A program made the position numbers and the translations under genes. From assembly GCF_008704535.1 (NCBI RefSeq), contig NZ_CP023701.1, positions 2,976,001 through 3,040,000 on the forward strand: a stretch of DNA of 64,000 nucleotides, given 5' to 3'. Under the pieces are notes generated by a model, which was not told where the DNA came from, ran no database searches, and saw only the letters and a list, made by a program, of their open reading frames with translations. The DNA is from Streptomyces subrutilus (lineage in GTDB: Bacteria > Actinomycetota > Actinomycetes > Streptomycetales > Streptomycetaceae). Positions within the stretch are counted from its first letter, which is position 1. Each line of letters opens with the position of its first letter. Positions 8,580-16,974 of this stretch are shown here, in pieces.

Positions 8580-11500
8580 ATGCGGGACAGCCATCGTGTG
8601 GAAGCCGAAAGGCTGTGGGAGCGGGCCGTGGACGAGGAGGTCCGGCGGGGCTCGGGGTCGGCGGGCGGGGCGCCGGCCGACCGGGCGGCCCTGCTGGCGC
8701 GGGGCCGGGAGGCGCTGGACGGGCTGGCCGCGAGCGCGGCGGCGGAGTACGGGGCGTACGTACGGGCGTTGGACGAGGCGGCGGCCGGGGGCGAGTCGCT
8801 GGGCGAGGCCTTCCGCCGGGGCAACACGTCGACGGCGCTGCTGGTGACGGCGGTCGGGGCGGCGGCGGCGCTGGGAGCGGACCTGGCGCTCGGGGTCGCG
8901 GCCGGTACGGCGCTGGCCGCGGGAGCGGTGGTGGGGGTCGCGGGCGCCGCGACGACGGTGGCGAAGGTGACGGCGCTGCACCTGCCGGCCGCGAACCGGC
9001 GGGCGGGCGAGCTGGGCCGGCCGGGCGGTGTGGAGCAGCTGCGGTTGCAGTGGCTGACGGCGCTGGAGGTGCGCGGGGTACGCCCTTACCTGGAGCAGCA
9101 GCGCGCCGTGGCCGCGGCGGCCCGGGCGGCGCGGCCCGCGGCCCGGCCGGTGGCGGCGCCGCTGCGCGGGACGGACCGCAGCGCGGAGGCCCGGCGGCGC
9201 AGTGTGCTGGAGCAGTCCTTCGGGCAACTCCCGGAATCGGGCGGCTTCTTCACCGGGCGGCAGGCGGAGCTGACGCGGGTCGCCCGGTGGGTGCGGGCGG
9301 CGCGGGCCAGCACGGAGACCCGCCCGGTGGTCGTGGTGCTGCACGGCGAGCCGGGGGTGGGGCGTACGGCGCTGGCGCTGCGGGCGGCGCACGCGCTGCG
9401 GGACCAGTTCCGGGGCGCGTGCGTGGTGGACCTGCGGGGCGGGGGCGCGGGGGCTCCGCTGTCGACGCGGGAGGCGCTGCTGCACCTGCTGAACCGGCTG
9501 GGCGCTCCGCGCGAGCAGTTGCTGTTCCGCGAGGGGGCCTCGGCCGAGCAGCAGGTACGGCGGCTCGGCGAGCTGTACCACCAGCACCTGCGGGGGCTGC
9601 CGGTGACGGTGGTGCTGGACGACGCGGTGGACCCGGAGCAGGTGCGGCTGCTGGTGCCGGAGCGGTCGGACAGCCTGGTCCTGGTGACGGCGCGCGGGCC
9701 GCTGGAGCTGCCGGAGCCGTCGGCGGCCTGGGTGTACCAGTTGCCGGTGGAGCCGCTGGCGGACGCGGAGGCGGCGGAACTCCTGCGCCGGGCCGCTCCC
9801 GCGCAGCCGCAGCCCCCGGGCACGGCGGGTACGGCCGGGTCGGCGGGTACGGCCCGTACGACCCACGCGGCCGACCCGGCCGACCCGGCCTCGGCCGCCG
9901 CCGCGGTCCGGCTGGGCGGCGGTCTGCCGCTGGCCCTGCGCATGCTGGCCCCCCTGGCCCGCGCGGGCGCGGTCCCGCCCGACGGGGCGTACGGCCCCGG
10001 CCCCGGCCGGGACCCGGGCGACGGCCCGGGCACGGCCCCGACCCCGGAAACCGCGACGGGCACGGGGCCGGACCGTACGGCGGGCACGAGCGCCGGGTCG
10101 CGCCACACGGCGGGCACGGGCACGGAGCCCGATCCCACGACGGGCACGGGCCCGGAGCCCGGCCGCGCGGTCGGCACCGGCGGTCCGGACCGCACGACGG
10201 GCACCGGCACCGGCACAGACACAGGCGCGGGCACCGGCACCGGCACGGACACAGGCGCGGGCACCGGCACCGGCACCGGCACCGGCACGACCACGGACAC
10301 AAGCACCGGCACCCGCACCGGACGCCCGGTGGGCGGCGGCGGGCCGGGTGGCGGGCATGCCGTGGAGCGGGCGGTGCGGGCCGCCGAGGCGGGGCTCGCG
10401 GAGCCGGCCCGGGAGTTGCTGCGGCTGCTGCCGCTGGCCGGGCGGGCCTCGCTCGGCGGGGCCGCGGCGGCGGCGCTGGCGGACGTACCGGAGCAGGCGG
10501 CGCTGCGCACGCTGGAGGAGCTGTGGGAGGCGGGGCTCGTGGAGCGGGTGCGCGGGCAGCGGTTCCGGATGCACGACGCGGTGCGCGCCCACCAGGCGTC
10601 CCGGCCCGCGTCGGAGGAGGACCGGGCGCGGGCCGCGGCCGCGCAGGAGCGGCTGATCCGCGACTACGCGCAGCTCGCGGACGCGGTGATCCGCATGGTC
10701 GACGGGAAGATGTCCACCCGGGCGAACCACTTCGGCGGCCACGGCTTCACCTCGCTGGACGCGGCCCTGCGCTGGCTGGACGACGAGTCGAGCGTGATCA
10801 CGGCCGCGCTGCGGCACACGGAGGGCGTGGACCAGCGGGCGGTGCTGGACCTGCTGGGCGCGCTGTGCGACTTCTGCCTGCTGCGCGGTGACCTCTACCG
10901 GCTCGGGGAGATCGACGAGCTGTCCCGGGCGGTGGCGGCCCGGCAGCCGGGGGACGGCGGGGGCCAGCCGGGGCGGCTGGTGCGGTCGGTGCAGTGGCGC
11001 ACCGGTATCGCGGCCCGCCAGCTGGGCGAGCTCGACAGGGCGCGGACCACGCTGACCTCGGTGGTGGACCAGTACATGGAGGCCCGGCAGGAGGCGGGCG
11101 CGGCGATGGCGCTGGTCTCGCTCGGGATCACCCTGCACCACCAGGGGAACCTGCCGGAGGCGGCGGTGCGGCTGCGGGAGGCGCTGGTGCTCCAGGAGCC
11201 CGCCGAGCTGGCGGGGGACCGGGCGTGGGGGCTGCACGCGCTGGCGGCGGTGGAGCGGGACCGGGCGCACCTGGGCGAGGCGATGGCGCTGTTGGAGCGG
11301 TCGCTCGCGCTGCACCGGGAGAGCGAGAGCGTGCACGGGGAGGCGTGGGCCCACCTCCAGCTGGGCCAGGTGTTCCTGCGCCTGGGCGAGGTGCCGCGGG
11401 CGGAGGAGGAGCTGCGGTCGGCCCTCGACCTGTACGGGCGCACCCGCGACGACCGCGGCGAGGCGTGGGCGCTGACCCAGCTGGGCCGGGCCCGGGTGGT

Positions 11501-12233
11501 GGCCGGAGATCCGGATCGGGCGGTGGAGCGGCTGGGCGAGGCCCTGGCCCGGCACCGGGACGCGGAGGACGCGCGCGGCGAGGCCTGGACGCTGTACTAC
11601 CTGGGGCAGGCGCTGGAGGGGGCCGGCGAGCGGGACCGGGCGGTGCGGGAGCTGGAGCGGGCCCGGACGATGTTCTCGCGGATGCGGGACGTGTACGGGC
11701 TGGCGCACGCCCGGCACCACTCGGGGCGGGTGACGCGCGACCAGCGGGCGGCCCGGACGGGCAACCTGCGCAATTCCGGCTTCGCCCGGCAGCTGCTGGT
11801 GGACGCGCGGGCCGACTTCCGGCGGATCGGGCTGGAGCACGGGGAGGCGTGGACCTGCCTGGAGCTGGCGGTGGTGGACGCGGGCAACGGTCGGCTCGCG
11901 CAGGCGCTGGGGCTGTGCGAGGAGGCGGTGCGGCTGTTCATCGCGTACGGGGACCGGCGCGGGGAGGACTGGGCCCGTTTCCTGCGGTGCACGATGCTGC
12001 CGTACGCGGTGCCGGGCGCCCCGGAGGAGGCGGGGGCGGAGCTGGACCGGCTCTCGGCGGCCCCGCACCCGGCGCGGGACGGCCGGCTGGCCGACTTCCT
12101 GGAGACGTACGCGGTGGTCTTGGGCCGGGGCGCCGATCCCGCGGAGGGCTGGCAGGGGTGGCGGCTCGGCATGGTGCCGGACCTGCACGCGCGGGAGGTC
12201 ATGGGCGTCCCGCTGACCGCGCCCCCGGCGTAG
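8580..12233 (+). CDS. membrane-linked NB-ARC/TPR STAND ATPase
   Basis: 1,217 residues from ATG 8580 (ribosome binding site GAGGGGGA). Residues about 80-140 hold two hydrophobic segments (S-T-A-L-L-V-T-A-V-G-A-A-A-A-L and L-A-A-G-A-V-V-G-V-A-G-A-A), so the N-terminus may be membrane-embedded. An NB-ARC NTPase follows: V-V-V-L-H-G-E-P-G-V-G-R-T-A-L near residue 255 (Walker A with Arg in place of the usual Lys), L-P-V-T-V-V-L-D-D (Walker B) and a G-L-P-L-A-L motif. A Thr/Gly-rich low-complexity linker spans about 485-585, then a winged-helix-like segment and about eight TPR repeats (830-1150). Such architectures are signal-transducing STAND switches, regulators or defence sensors; which applies here is not visible. 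Confidence 0.8.
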   Translation: MRDSHRVEAERLWERAVDEEVRRGSGSAGGAPADRAALLARGREALDGLAASAAAEYGAYVRALDEAAAGGESLGEAFRRGNTSTALLVTAVGAAAALGADLALGVAAGTALAAGAVVGVAGAATTVAKVTALHLPAANRRAGELGRPGGVEQLRLQWLTALEVRGVRPYLEQQRAVAAAARAARPAARPVAAPLRGTDRSAEARRRSVLEQSFGQLPESGGFFTGRQAELTRVARWVRAARASTETRPVVVVLHGEPGVGRTALALRAAHALRDQFRGACVVDLRGGGAGAPLSTREALLHLLNRLGAPREQLLFREGASAEQQVRRLGELYHQHLRGLPVTVVLDDAVDPEQVRLLVPERSDSLVLVTARGPLELPEPSAAWVYQLPVEPLADAEAAELLRRAAPAQPQPPGTAGTAGSAGTARTTHAADPADPASAAAAVRLGGGLPLALRMLAPLARAGAVPPDGAYGPGPGRDPGDGPGTAPTPETATGTGPDRTAGTSAGSRHTAGTGTEPDPTTGTGPEPGRAVGTGGPDRTTGTGTGTDTGAGTGTGTDTGAGTGTGTGTGTTTDTSTGTRTGRPVGGGGPGGGHAVERAVRAAEAGLAEPARELLRLLPLAGRASLGGAAAAALADVPEQAALRTLEELWEAGLVERVRGQRFRMHDAVRAHQASRPASEEDRARAAAAQERLIRDYAQLADAVIRMVDGKMSTRANHFGGHGFTSLDAALRWLDDESSVITAALRHTEGVDQRAVLDLLGALCDFCLLRGDLYRLGEIDELSRAVAARQPGDGGGQPGRLVRSVQWRTGIAARQLGELDRARTTLTSVVDQYMEARQEAGAAMALVSLGITLHHQGNLPEAAVRLREALVLQEPAELAGDRAWGLHALAAVERDRAHLGEAMALLERSLALHRESESVHGEAWAHLQLGQVFLRLGEVPRAEEELRSALDLYGRTRDDRGEAWALTQLGRARVVAGDPDRAVERLGEALARHRDAEDARGEAWTLYYLGQALEGAGERDRAVRELERARTMFSRMRDVYGLAHARHHSGRVTRDQRAARTGNLRNSGFARQLLVDARADFRRIGLEHGEAWTCLELAVVDAGNGRLAQALGLCEEAVRLFIAYGDRRGEDWARFLRCTMLPYAVPGAPEEAGAELDRLSAAPHPARDGRLADFLETYAVVLGRGADPAEGWQGWRLGMVPDLHAREVMGVPLTAPPA
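10199..10320 (+). repeat. GGCACC hexamer simple repeat inside the STAND gene
   Basis: A run of GGCACC-type hexamers, interrupted by two GACACAGGCGCG blocks, encodes alternating Thr-Gly. It lies in the linker between the NTPase and the winged-helix/TPR part. The repeat keeps the reading frame because units are multiples of three. It is the sort of tract that expands and contracts by slippage. Confidence 0.8.
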
Positions 12234-12301
12234 TCCCGGGCGCGCGCGGGCGCCGCCGCCCGGCCTGGGGTGCGCGGGGGCGGCGGATCAGGTGCGGGGG
12301 A

Positions 12302-12541
12302 TCAGCCGGTCCGCTCCGGTGCGGGCGCCGCCTTCGCCGCGCCCGTGCCGGCCGGCTCGGGGGCCTCCTGGAAGTCGACCCGGCCCATGTGCCGGCTCAT
12401 CGACTTCATCAGGCCCCACACCCCGAGGGCGAGGGCCGCGAACACGATGAACCCCAGGATTCCGGGGGTCACCTTGTTCTTGTCGAAGGTGTCCCCCGCC
12501 AGCGGAAGGAGCTCGTTCAGTGCTGCCTGCGTAGCGCTCAT
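12302..12541 (-). CDS. small membrane protein downstream of mca
   Basis: 79 residues with one membrane helix (I-L-G-F-I-V-F-A-A-L-A-L-G-V-W-G-L-M) and a proline/alanine-rich tail. The start ATG lies two bases after the stop codon of mca, so the two are co-transcribed and probably translationally coupled. This partnership appears conserved in streptomycetes as far as I recall. Function unknown; a membrane accessory to mycothiol metabolism is only a guess from position. Confidence 0.75.
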   Translation of the reverse strand: MSATQAALNELLPLAGDTFDKNKVTPGILGFIVFAALALGVWGLMKSMSRHMGRVDFQEAPEPAGTGAAKAAPAPERTG

Positions 12542-12543
12542 AG

Positions 12544-13425
12544 CTACGCATTCTCCCGGATGCCCGCGAAGAGGTCGGACTCGGGGAGGGTGGTGTCCAC
12601 GAGCGACTTCGCCAGCTCGTACTCCTCGGTCGGCCAGACCTCCTTCTGGAGGTCCATCGGGACGCGGAACCAGCCGCCGTCCGGATCGATCTGCGTGGCG
12701 TGCGCGATGAGGGCCTTGTCACGGATCTCGAAGAAGTCCGCGCAGGGCACGTGCGTGGTCAGGTTCCGCTCGGTGCGCTCGAACTCCTTCCAGCGCTCCA
12801 GCCACTCCCCGTACGGGGACTCCATGCCGCGCGCGAGCAGCGCCTCGTGCAGGGCGACGGTGCGCGGCTTGTTGAAGCCCTGGTTGTAGTAGAGCTTCTG
12901 CGGCTGGTAGGCCGGGCCGAACTCGGCCTCCGGGTACTTCTCGGTGTCGGCCGCGCCCTCGAAGGCCACCATGGAGATCGTGTGGGTCATGATGTGGTCG
13001 GGGTGCGGGTAGCCGCCGTTCTCGTCGTAGGTCGTGACGACCTGCGGACGGAAGGAACGGATCTTCTTCACCAGGCGTCCGGCCGCCTCGTCCACGTCCT
13101 CCAGGGCGAAGCAGCCCTCGGGGAGCGGGGGCAGCGGGTCGCCCTCGGGGAGCCCGGAGTCGACGTAGCCGAGCCACTCCTGCTCGATGCCGAGGATCTC
13201 GCGCGCCTCGTCCATCTCCTTGGCGCGCACCTCGTGGATGTTCTCCTCGATGTACTTGTCGCCCTGGAGCTTGGGGTTCAGGACGGAGCCGCGCTCGCCT
13301 CCGGTGCAGGTCACCACCAGCACGGGCACCCCCTCGGACACGTACTTGGCCATGGTGGCCGCGCCCTTGCTCGACTCGTCGTCGGGGTGGGCGTGAACGG
13401 CCATCAGTCGAAGCTGCTCGGTCAA
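12544..13425 (-). CDS. mca: mycothiol S-conjugate amidase
   Basis: 293 residues, the usual Mca length. It cleaves mycothiol-toxin conjugates into mercapturic acids for export in actinobacterial detoxification. The zinc-binding H-A-H-P-D-D-E motif is at residues about 11-17, and the second metal site H-P-D-H is in G-G-Y-P-H-P-D-H-I-M-T-H. The T-G-G-E-R-G segment is typical of the LmbE/MshB-Mca family; the Mca-type length and C-terminus favour Mca over the deacetylase MshB. The start is TTG at 13425 (L-T-E-Q-L-R-L-M-A-V-H), supported by AGAGGA about seven bases upstream and by family length. First gene of a two-gene operon. Confidence 0.93.
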   Translation of the reverse strand: MTEQLRLMAVHAHPDDESSKGAATMAKYVSEGVPVLVVTCTGGERGSVLNPKLQGDKYIEENIHEVRAKEMDEAREILGIEQEWLGYVDSGLPEGDPLPPLPEGCFALEDVDEAAGRLVKKIRSFRPQVVTTYDENGGYPHPDHIMTHTISMVAFEGAADTEKYPEAEFGPAYQPQKLYYNQGFNKPRTVALHEALLARGMESPYGEWLERWKEFERTERNLTTHVPCADFFEIRDKALIAHATQIDPDGGWFRVPMDLQKEVWPTEEYELAKSLVDTTLPESDLFAGIRENA

Positions 13426-13545
13426 GACGGGATCCTCTGCGATTCGGCGCGACGGGCGACTCCTATAGTGACCGAATCGGGGGACGGAAAATTCCGGGGG
13501 TGGGTCCGCACGGGCCCGGCCCCGCCCTGTCGGAAGGAACGACCG

Positions 13546-13965
13546 ATGAGTACGGTGCGCGAAGGGCTGCCCGAGGGCCGGTACGGCCGCTCGGCGGACG
13601 AGCGGGCGGACCGGAAGCTCAAGATCGTCGGTTCGGCGCTGGGCGTCGTGCTGCTCGGCGTGGTCGGCTGGCTCGGCTGGGGCTACATCGCGGGCAAGAG
13701 CGTCAGCGCCGAGGTGATCAAGTTCCAGGTGGTGTCCGCCTCCGAGGTGAAGGTGCACCTGGAGGTGCGCAAGGACGCCTCGGTCACCGGGGTGTGCACC
13801 CTGAGCTCGCAGGACGAGAGCCACGGCGAGGTGGGCCGCGCCGACTTCGCCTTCGCCCAGCAGCAGTCGCGGGTGGACGAGGTGGTGTCGCTGAAGACGA
13901 CCGGCCGCGCCACGATGATCGAGCTGATCGGCTGCCAGCCGGCGGCCGGGGCCTCCGGGCACTGA
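13546..13965 (+). CDS. DUF4307 membrane protein
   Basis: 139 residues: a charged cytoplasmic N-terminus, one membrane helix (I-V-G-S-A-L-G-V-V-L-L-G-V-V-G-W-L-G-W) at about 27-48, and an extracytoplasmic beta-rich domain with two cysteines (T-G-V-C-T-L and E-L-I-G-C). This is the DUF4307 layout of actinobacterial proteins found next to mca. Ribosome binding site GGAAGGA precedes the ATG. It is divergent from mca with about 120 bases between the two starts. Function not known. Confidence 0.85.
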   Translation: MSTVREGLPEGRYGRSADERADRKLKIVGSALGVVLLGVVGWLGWGYIAGKSVSAEVIKFQVVSASEVKVHLEVRKDASVTGVCTLSSQDESHGEVGRADFAFAQQQSRVDEVVSLKTTGRATMIELIGCQPAAGASGH

Positions 13966-14182
13966 CGCGCGGGCCCCTCGGGCCGGCGTCCGGCGCGCCC
14001 GGGCGGCGGCCGGAGAGGTTTTCCGGCGGACCGGGGCGGCGGGGGCGGGCGGCCCGTTTGGACAGGCCCCGCGCGGGCAATGAGCCTCGGAGGTCCTCCC
14101 CCTTTTCTTCCCGAATTGTTAGGCTCGTGGTTTCGTCCGCCGCTGGCGGCTTTGTAGTCCCCTGTACCGACGAGGAGCACCC

Positions 14183-14680
14183 GTGACCCAGACGAGCGAA
14201 AGCGTCACCTGGCTGACCCAGGCGGCGTACGACCAGCTGAAGGCGGAGCTGGACTACCTCTCTGGTCCCGCCCGCACGGAGATCGCGACGAAGATCGCAG
14301 CCGCCCGCGAGGAGGGCGACCTGCGCGAGAACGGCGGTTACCACGCGGCCAAGGAGGAGCAGGGCAAGCAGGAGCTGCGCGTGCGCCAGCTGACCCAGCT
14401 CCTGGAGAACGCCAAGGTCGGCACCGCTCCCGCCTCGGACGGCGTGGTCGCCCCCGGCACCCTCGTCAAGATCGCCTTCGACGGCGACGAGAGCGACACC
14501 ATGGAGTTCCTGCTGGCCTCGCGCGAGTACGCGTCCGGGGACTTCGAGACGTACTCCCCGCAGTCCCCGCTGGGCACCGGTGTGATGGGCAAGGGCATCG
14601 GCGACGACGCCCAGTACGAGCTGCCGAACGGCAAGAAGGCCTCGGTGAAGATCCTCGACGTCAAGCCGTTCACGGGCTGA
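14183..14680 (+). CDS. greA: transcript cleavage/elongation factor GreA
   Basis: 165 residues. GreA rescues backtracked RNA polymerase by inserting its coiled coil into the secondary channel. The N-terminal coiled coil carries the tip motif A-R-E-E-G-D-L-R-E-N-G-G-Y-H-A-A-K-E-E-Q with the catalytic acidic residues. The C-terminal FKBP-like domain shows S-P-L-G-T-G-V-M-G-K-G-I-G-D. The start is GTG with GAGGAG six bases upstream. The leader contains a possible -10 TAGGCT at 14120. A strong terminator follows at 14724. Confidence 0.96.
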   Translation: MTQTSESVTWLTQAAYDQLKAELDYLSGPARTEIATKIAAAREEGDLRENGGYHAAKEEQGKQELRVRQLTQLLENAKVGTAPASDGVVAPGTLVKIAFDGDESDTMEFLLASREYASGDFETYSPQSPLGTGVMGKGIGDDAQYELPNGKKASVKILDVKPFTG

Positions 14681-14723
14681 CCTGCCCCACGCCCCACCTC
14701 GTGCGCGCGCACGCGCGTGACTG

Positions 14724-14762
14724 CGACGATGCCCGGCCGGTCCTCCCGGCCGGGCATCGTCG
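14724..14762. terminator. 17-bp perfect stem terminator between greA and the ABC exporter
   Basis: CGACGATGCCCGGCCGG (14724-14740) pairs perfectly with 14746-14762 around a five-base loop. It lies between converging genes and can serve both. There is no long U tract, as usual in Streptomyces. Confidence 0.85.
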
Positions 14763-14788
14763 GGTACGGGACCGGCCCGCCGCGGGGG

Positions 14789-15646
14789 TTACGCGGTCGC
14801 CGAGCGGTACTTGCGGACCGCGAGGGTCCGGAAGACCAGGATGATCAGCACCGACCAGAGCACGGACGCGAGCACCGGGTGCTGCATCGGCCAGGCCGCC
14901 GGCGCCTCGTACCCGGGAGGGAAGTTGCCGAACAGCTCGCGGGAGGCCTGGACGGTGGCGCTGAAGGGGTTCCACTCCGCGATGTGCCGCAGGAAGGTCG
15001 GCATGTTGTCGGAGGGGACGAAGGCGTTCGAGATGAACGTCAGCGGGAAGAGCCAGATCAGCCCGCCCGAGGTGGCCGCCTCCGGGGTGCGCACGGACAG
15101 CCCGATCAGGGCGCCGATCCAGGAGAAGGCGTAGCCGAGCAGGAGCAGCAGGGCGAAGCCGCCGAGGACCTCGGCGATGTTGGTGTGGGTGCGCCAGCCG
15201 ACGAGCAGCGCGACCACCGCCAGGACGATCAGGGTGAGCGTGGTCTGGACGAGGTCGGCGAGGGTCCGGCCGGTCAGCACCGCGCCGCGGGCCATGGGCA
15301 GCGAGCGGAACCGGTCGATCAGGCCCTTGTGCATGTCGTCCGCGATGCCCGCGCCGGCTCCGGCGGTGGCGAAGGTGACGGTCTGGGCGAAGATGCCGGC
15401 CATCAGGAACTCGCGGTAGGCGGCGGGCGAGGTGTTGCCGCCGACGCTGATCGAGCCGCCGAAGACGTAGCTGAACAGGACGACGAACATCACCGGCTGG
15501 ATCACGCCGAAGATGATCATCTCGGGTATCCGGGCCATGCGGATGAGGTTGCGCTTGGCTATGACCAGGGAGTCGTTGACGCCCTGGACGATCCCGCCGC
15601 GCGGGCGCGGCGCGGCCAGTTCCGGGGTCGGGGAGGTGAGGGTCAC
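14789..15646 (-). CDS. DrrB-type ABC-2 exporter permease
   Basis: 285 residues with six predicted membrane helices and the ABC-2 (daunorubicin resistance DrrB) pattern: I-Q-P-V-M-F-V-V-L-F-S-Y-V-F-G-G-S-I, F-R-S-L-P-M-A-R-G-A-V-L-x-G-R, and P-L-T-F-I-S-N-A-F-V-P near the C-terminus. It forms the membrane channel for the ATPase encoded upstream. The GTG start overlaps the ATPase stop by four bases (GTGA), so the two are translationally coupled. Substrate unknown; DrrAB relatives export drugs or lipids. Confidence 0.9.
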   Translation of the reverse strand: MTLTSPTPELAAPRPRGGIVQGVNDSLVIAKRNLIRMARIPEMIIFGVIQPVMFVVLFSYVFGGSISVGGNTSPAAYREFLMAGIFAQTVTFATAGAGAGIADDMHKGLIDRFRSLPMARGAVLTGRTLADLVQTTLTLIVLAVVALLVGWRTHTNIAEVLGGFALLLLLGYAFSWIGALIGLSVRTPEAATSGGLIWLFPLTFISNAFVPSDNMPTFLRHIAEWNPFSATVQASRELFGNFPPGYEAPAAWPMQHPVLASVLWSVLIILVFRTLAVRKYRSATA

Positions 15647-16701
15647 CGGGCCGTCTCCTTCCGTGCCGCCTCGCGGCCCTCGGCGGCGCGGGAGCGTGCC
15701 GCTGCGGCGCCCGCGTGCCCGCCGTCGCCGTCGTGCGGCGCCGCGTCCTGCTCGGCGTCCCGCTCCGCGCCGTGGCCGGTCAGGGAGATGAACACGTCGT
15801 CGAGGGTGGGGCGGCGCAGTCCGATGTCGTCGATCTCGATGCCCCGGCCGTCCAGCTCGCGGATGACCTCGGCGAGCAGTTTGGCGCCGCCGGAGACCGG
15901 CACGGTCAGCTTGCGGGTGTGCTCCTCCACGCTGGTCTCGCCCTTGCCGAAGCCTGCCAGGACCTCGCGGGCGCTCGCGATGCGGTCCCGCTCGTGGACC
16001 ACGACCTCCACGCGCTCGCCGCCGGTACGGGCCTTGAGCTGGTCGGAGGTGCCGCGCGCGATGACCTTGCCGTGGTCGACGACCGCGATGTCGTGGGCGA
16101 GGTGGTCGGCCTCCTCCAGGTACTGGGTGGTGAGCAGCAGGGTCGTGCCGCCCGCCACCAGCTCCTGGATGATCCCCCACAGCTGCTGGCGGTTGCGCGG
16201 GTCGAGCCCGGTGGTCGGCTCGTCCATGAACATCACGGGCGGGCTGACGACGAGCGCGGCCGCGAGGTCGAGGCGCCTGCGCATGCCGCCCGAGTAGGTC
16301 TTGGCGGGGCGGTCGGCGGCGTCGGCGAGGTTGAAGCGTTCGAGGAGTTCGGCGGTGCGGGCCTTCGCGGCCCTGGCCTTCATCTGGTAGAGCCGGCCGA
16401 CCATCTGGAGGTTCTCGCGGCCGGTGAGGTACTCGTCGACGGCGGCGAACTGGCCGGAGAGGCCGATGGAGCGCCGGACCTCGTTGGGGTGCTTGAGCAC
16501 GTCGATGCCCGCGACGACGGCGCGGCCGCGGTCGGGCTGGAGGAGGGTGGTCAGGACGCGCACGGTCGTGGTCTTGCCCGCGCCGTTGGGGCCGAGCAGG
16601 CCCAGTACGGTGCCTTCGGGGACATCGAGGTCCACGCCGTCCAGTGCCCGTACGTCGCCGAAGGTCTTGACCAGACCTTCGGCGTAGATGGCGCCTGGCA
16701 T
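15643..16701 (-). CDS. DrrA-type ABC exporter ATP-binding protein
   Basis: 352 residues from ATG 16701 (M-P-G-A-I-Y-A-E-G-L-V-K-T-F-G). Walker A is G-P-N-G-A-G-K-T-T-T, the signature is Y-S-G-G-M-R-R-R-L-D, Walker B is V-M-F-M-D-E-P-T-T-G-L-D, and the switch histidine region is replaced by L-L-T-T-Q-Y-L-E-E-A-D, as in DrrA. The C-terminal 100 residues match the DrrA extension (R-P-T-L-D-D-V-F-I-S-L-T-G), followed by a charged tail. An in-frame GTG at 16758 would add 19 residues but lacks the family N-terminus. Powers the permease encoded downstream. Confidence 0.92.
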   Translation of the reverse strand: MPGAIYAEGLVKTFGDVRALDGVDLDVPEGTVLGLLGPNGAGKTTTVRVLTTLLQPDRGRAVVAGIDVLKHPNEVRRSIGLSGQFAAVDEYLTGRENLQMVGRLYQMKARAAKARTAELLERFNLADAADRPAKTYSGGMRRRLDLAAALVVSPPVMFMDEPTTGLDPRNRQQLWGIIQELVAGGTTLLLTTQYLEEADHLAHDIAVVDHGKVIARGTSDQLKARTGGERVEVVVHERDRIASAREVLAGFGKGETSVEEHTRKLTVPVSGGAKLLAEVIRELDGRGIEIDDIGLRRPTLDDVFISLTGHGAERDAEQDAAPHDGDGGHAGAAAARSRAAEGREAARKETAR

Positions 16702-16868
16702 AGGGATTCTCCCAGTGCGGTTCGGAAGTTCGAGATCGAGGTGTTTCCGGGTGCTCACGGGTGTTTCCTAGGCAAAGCCTAGGGTCGCCGGGCAGGGTGC
16801 GCCCGGCCGGGCGGGGGGGTGCGCGGCGGCCTGTGGAGGCTTCCGCGGGCCACCGCCCCGGCGCACAC

Positions 16869-16886
16869 TATCGCGTTATATCGCGT
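16869..16886. promoter_or_regulatory. putative operator TATCGCG-N4-ATCGCG
   Basis: TATCGCGTTATATCGCGT holds two direct ATCGCG half-sites spaced by TTAT, and the core also reads as an imperfect palindrome (CGCG...CGCG). AT-rich cores like this are rare in the surrounding GC-rich DNA. It lies about 170 bases upstream of the DrrA-type gene and in the downstream flank of ilvA, so the exporter is the likely target. The binding protein is unknown. Confidence 0.45.
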
Positions 16887-16974
16887 GGGGCCATACGTTT
16901 TCCCTCCACCGCTCCCGAGCCGCCCCGGGCCGCTCCCACGCCGGCTCCGTGCGGGTCCCGGCCGCGGGCCGCCG

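Noticed and set aside
8256-12188. Very long open frame antisense to the STAND gene
   Set aside because: Composition is Arg/Pro/Gln-rich with no domain; it mirrors the third-position GC bias of the plus-strand gene.
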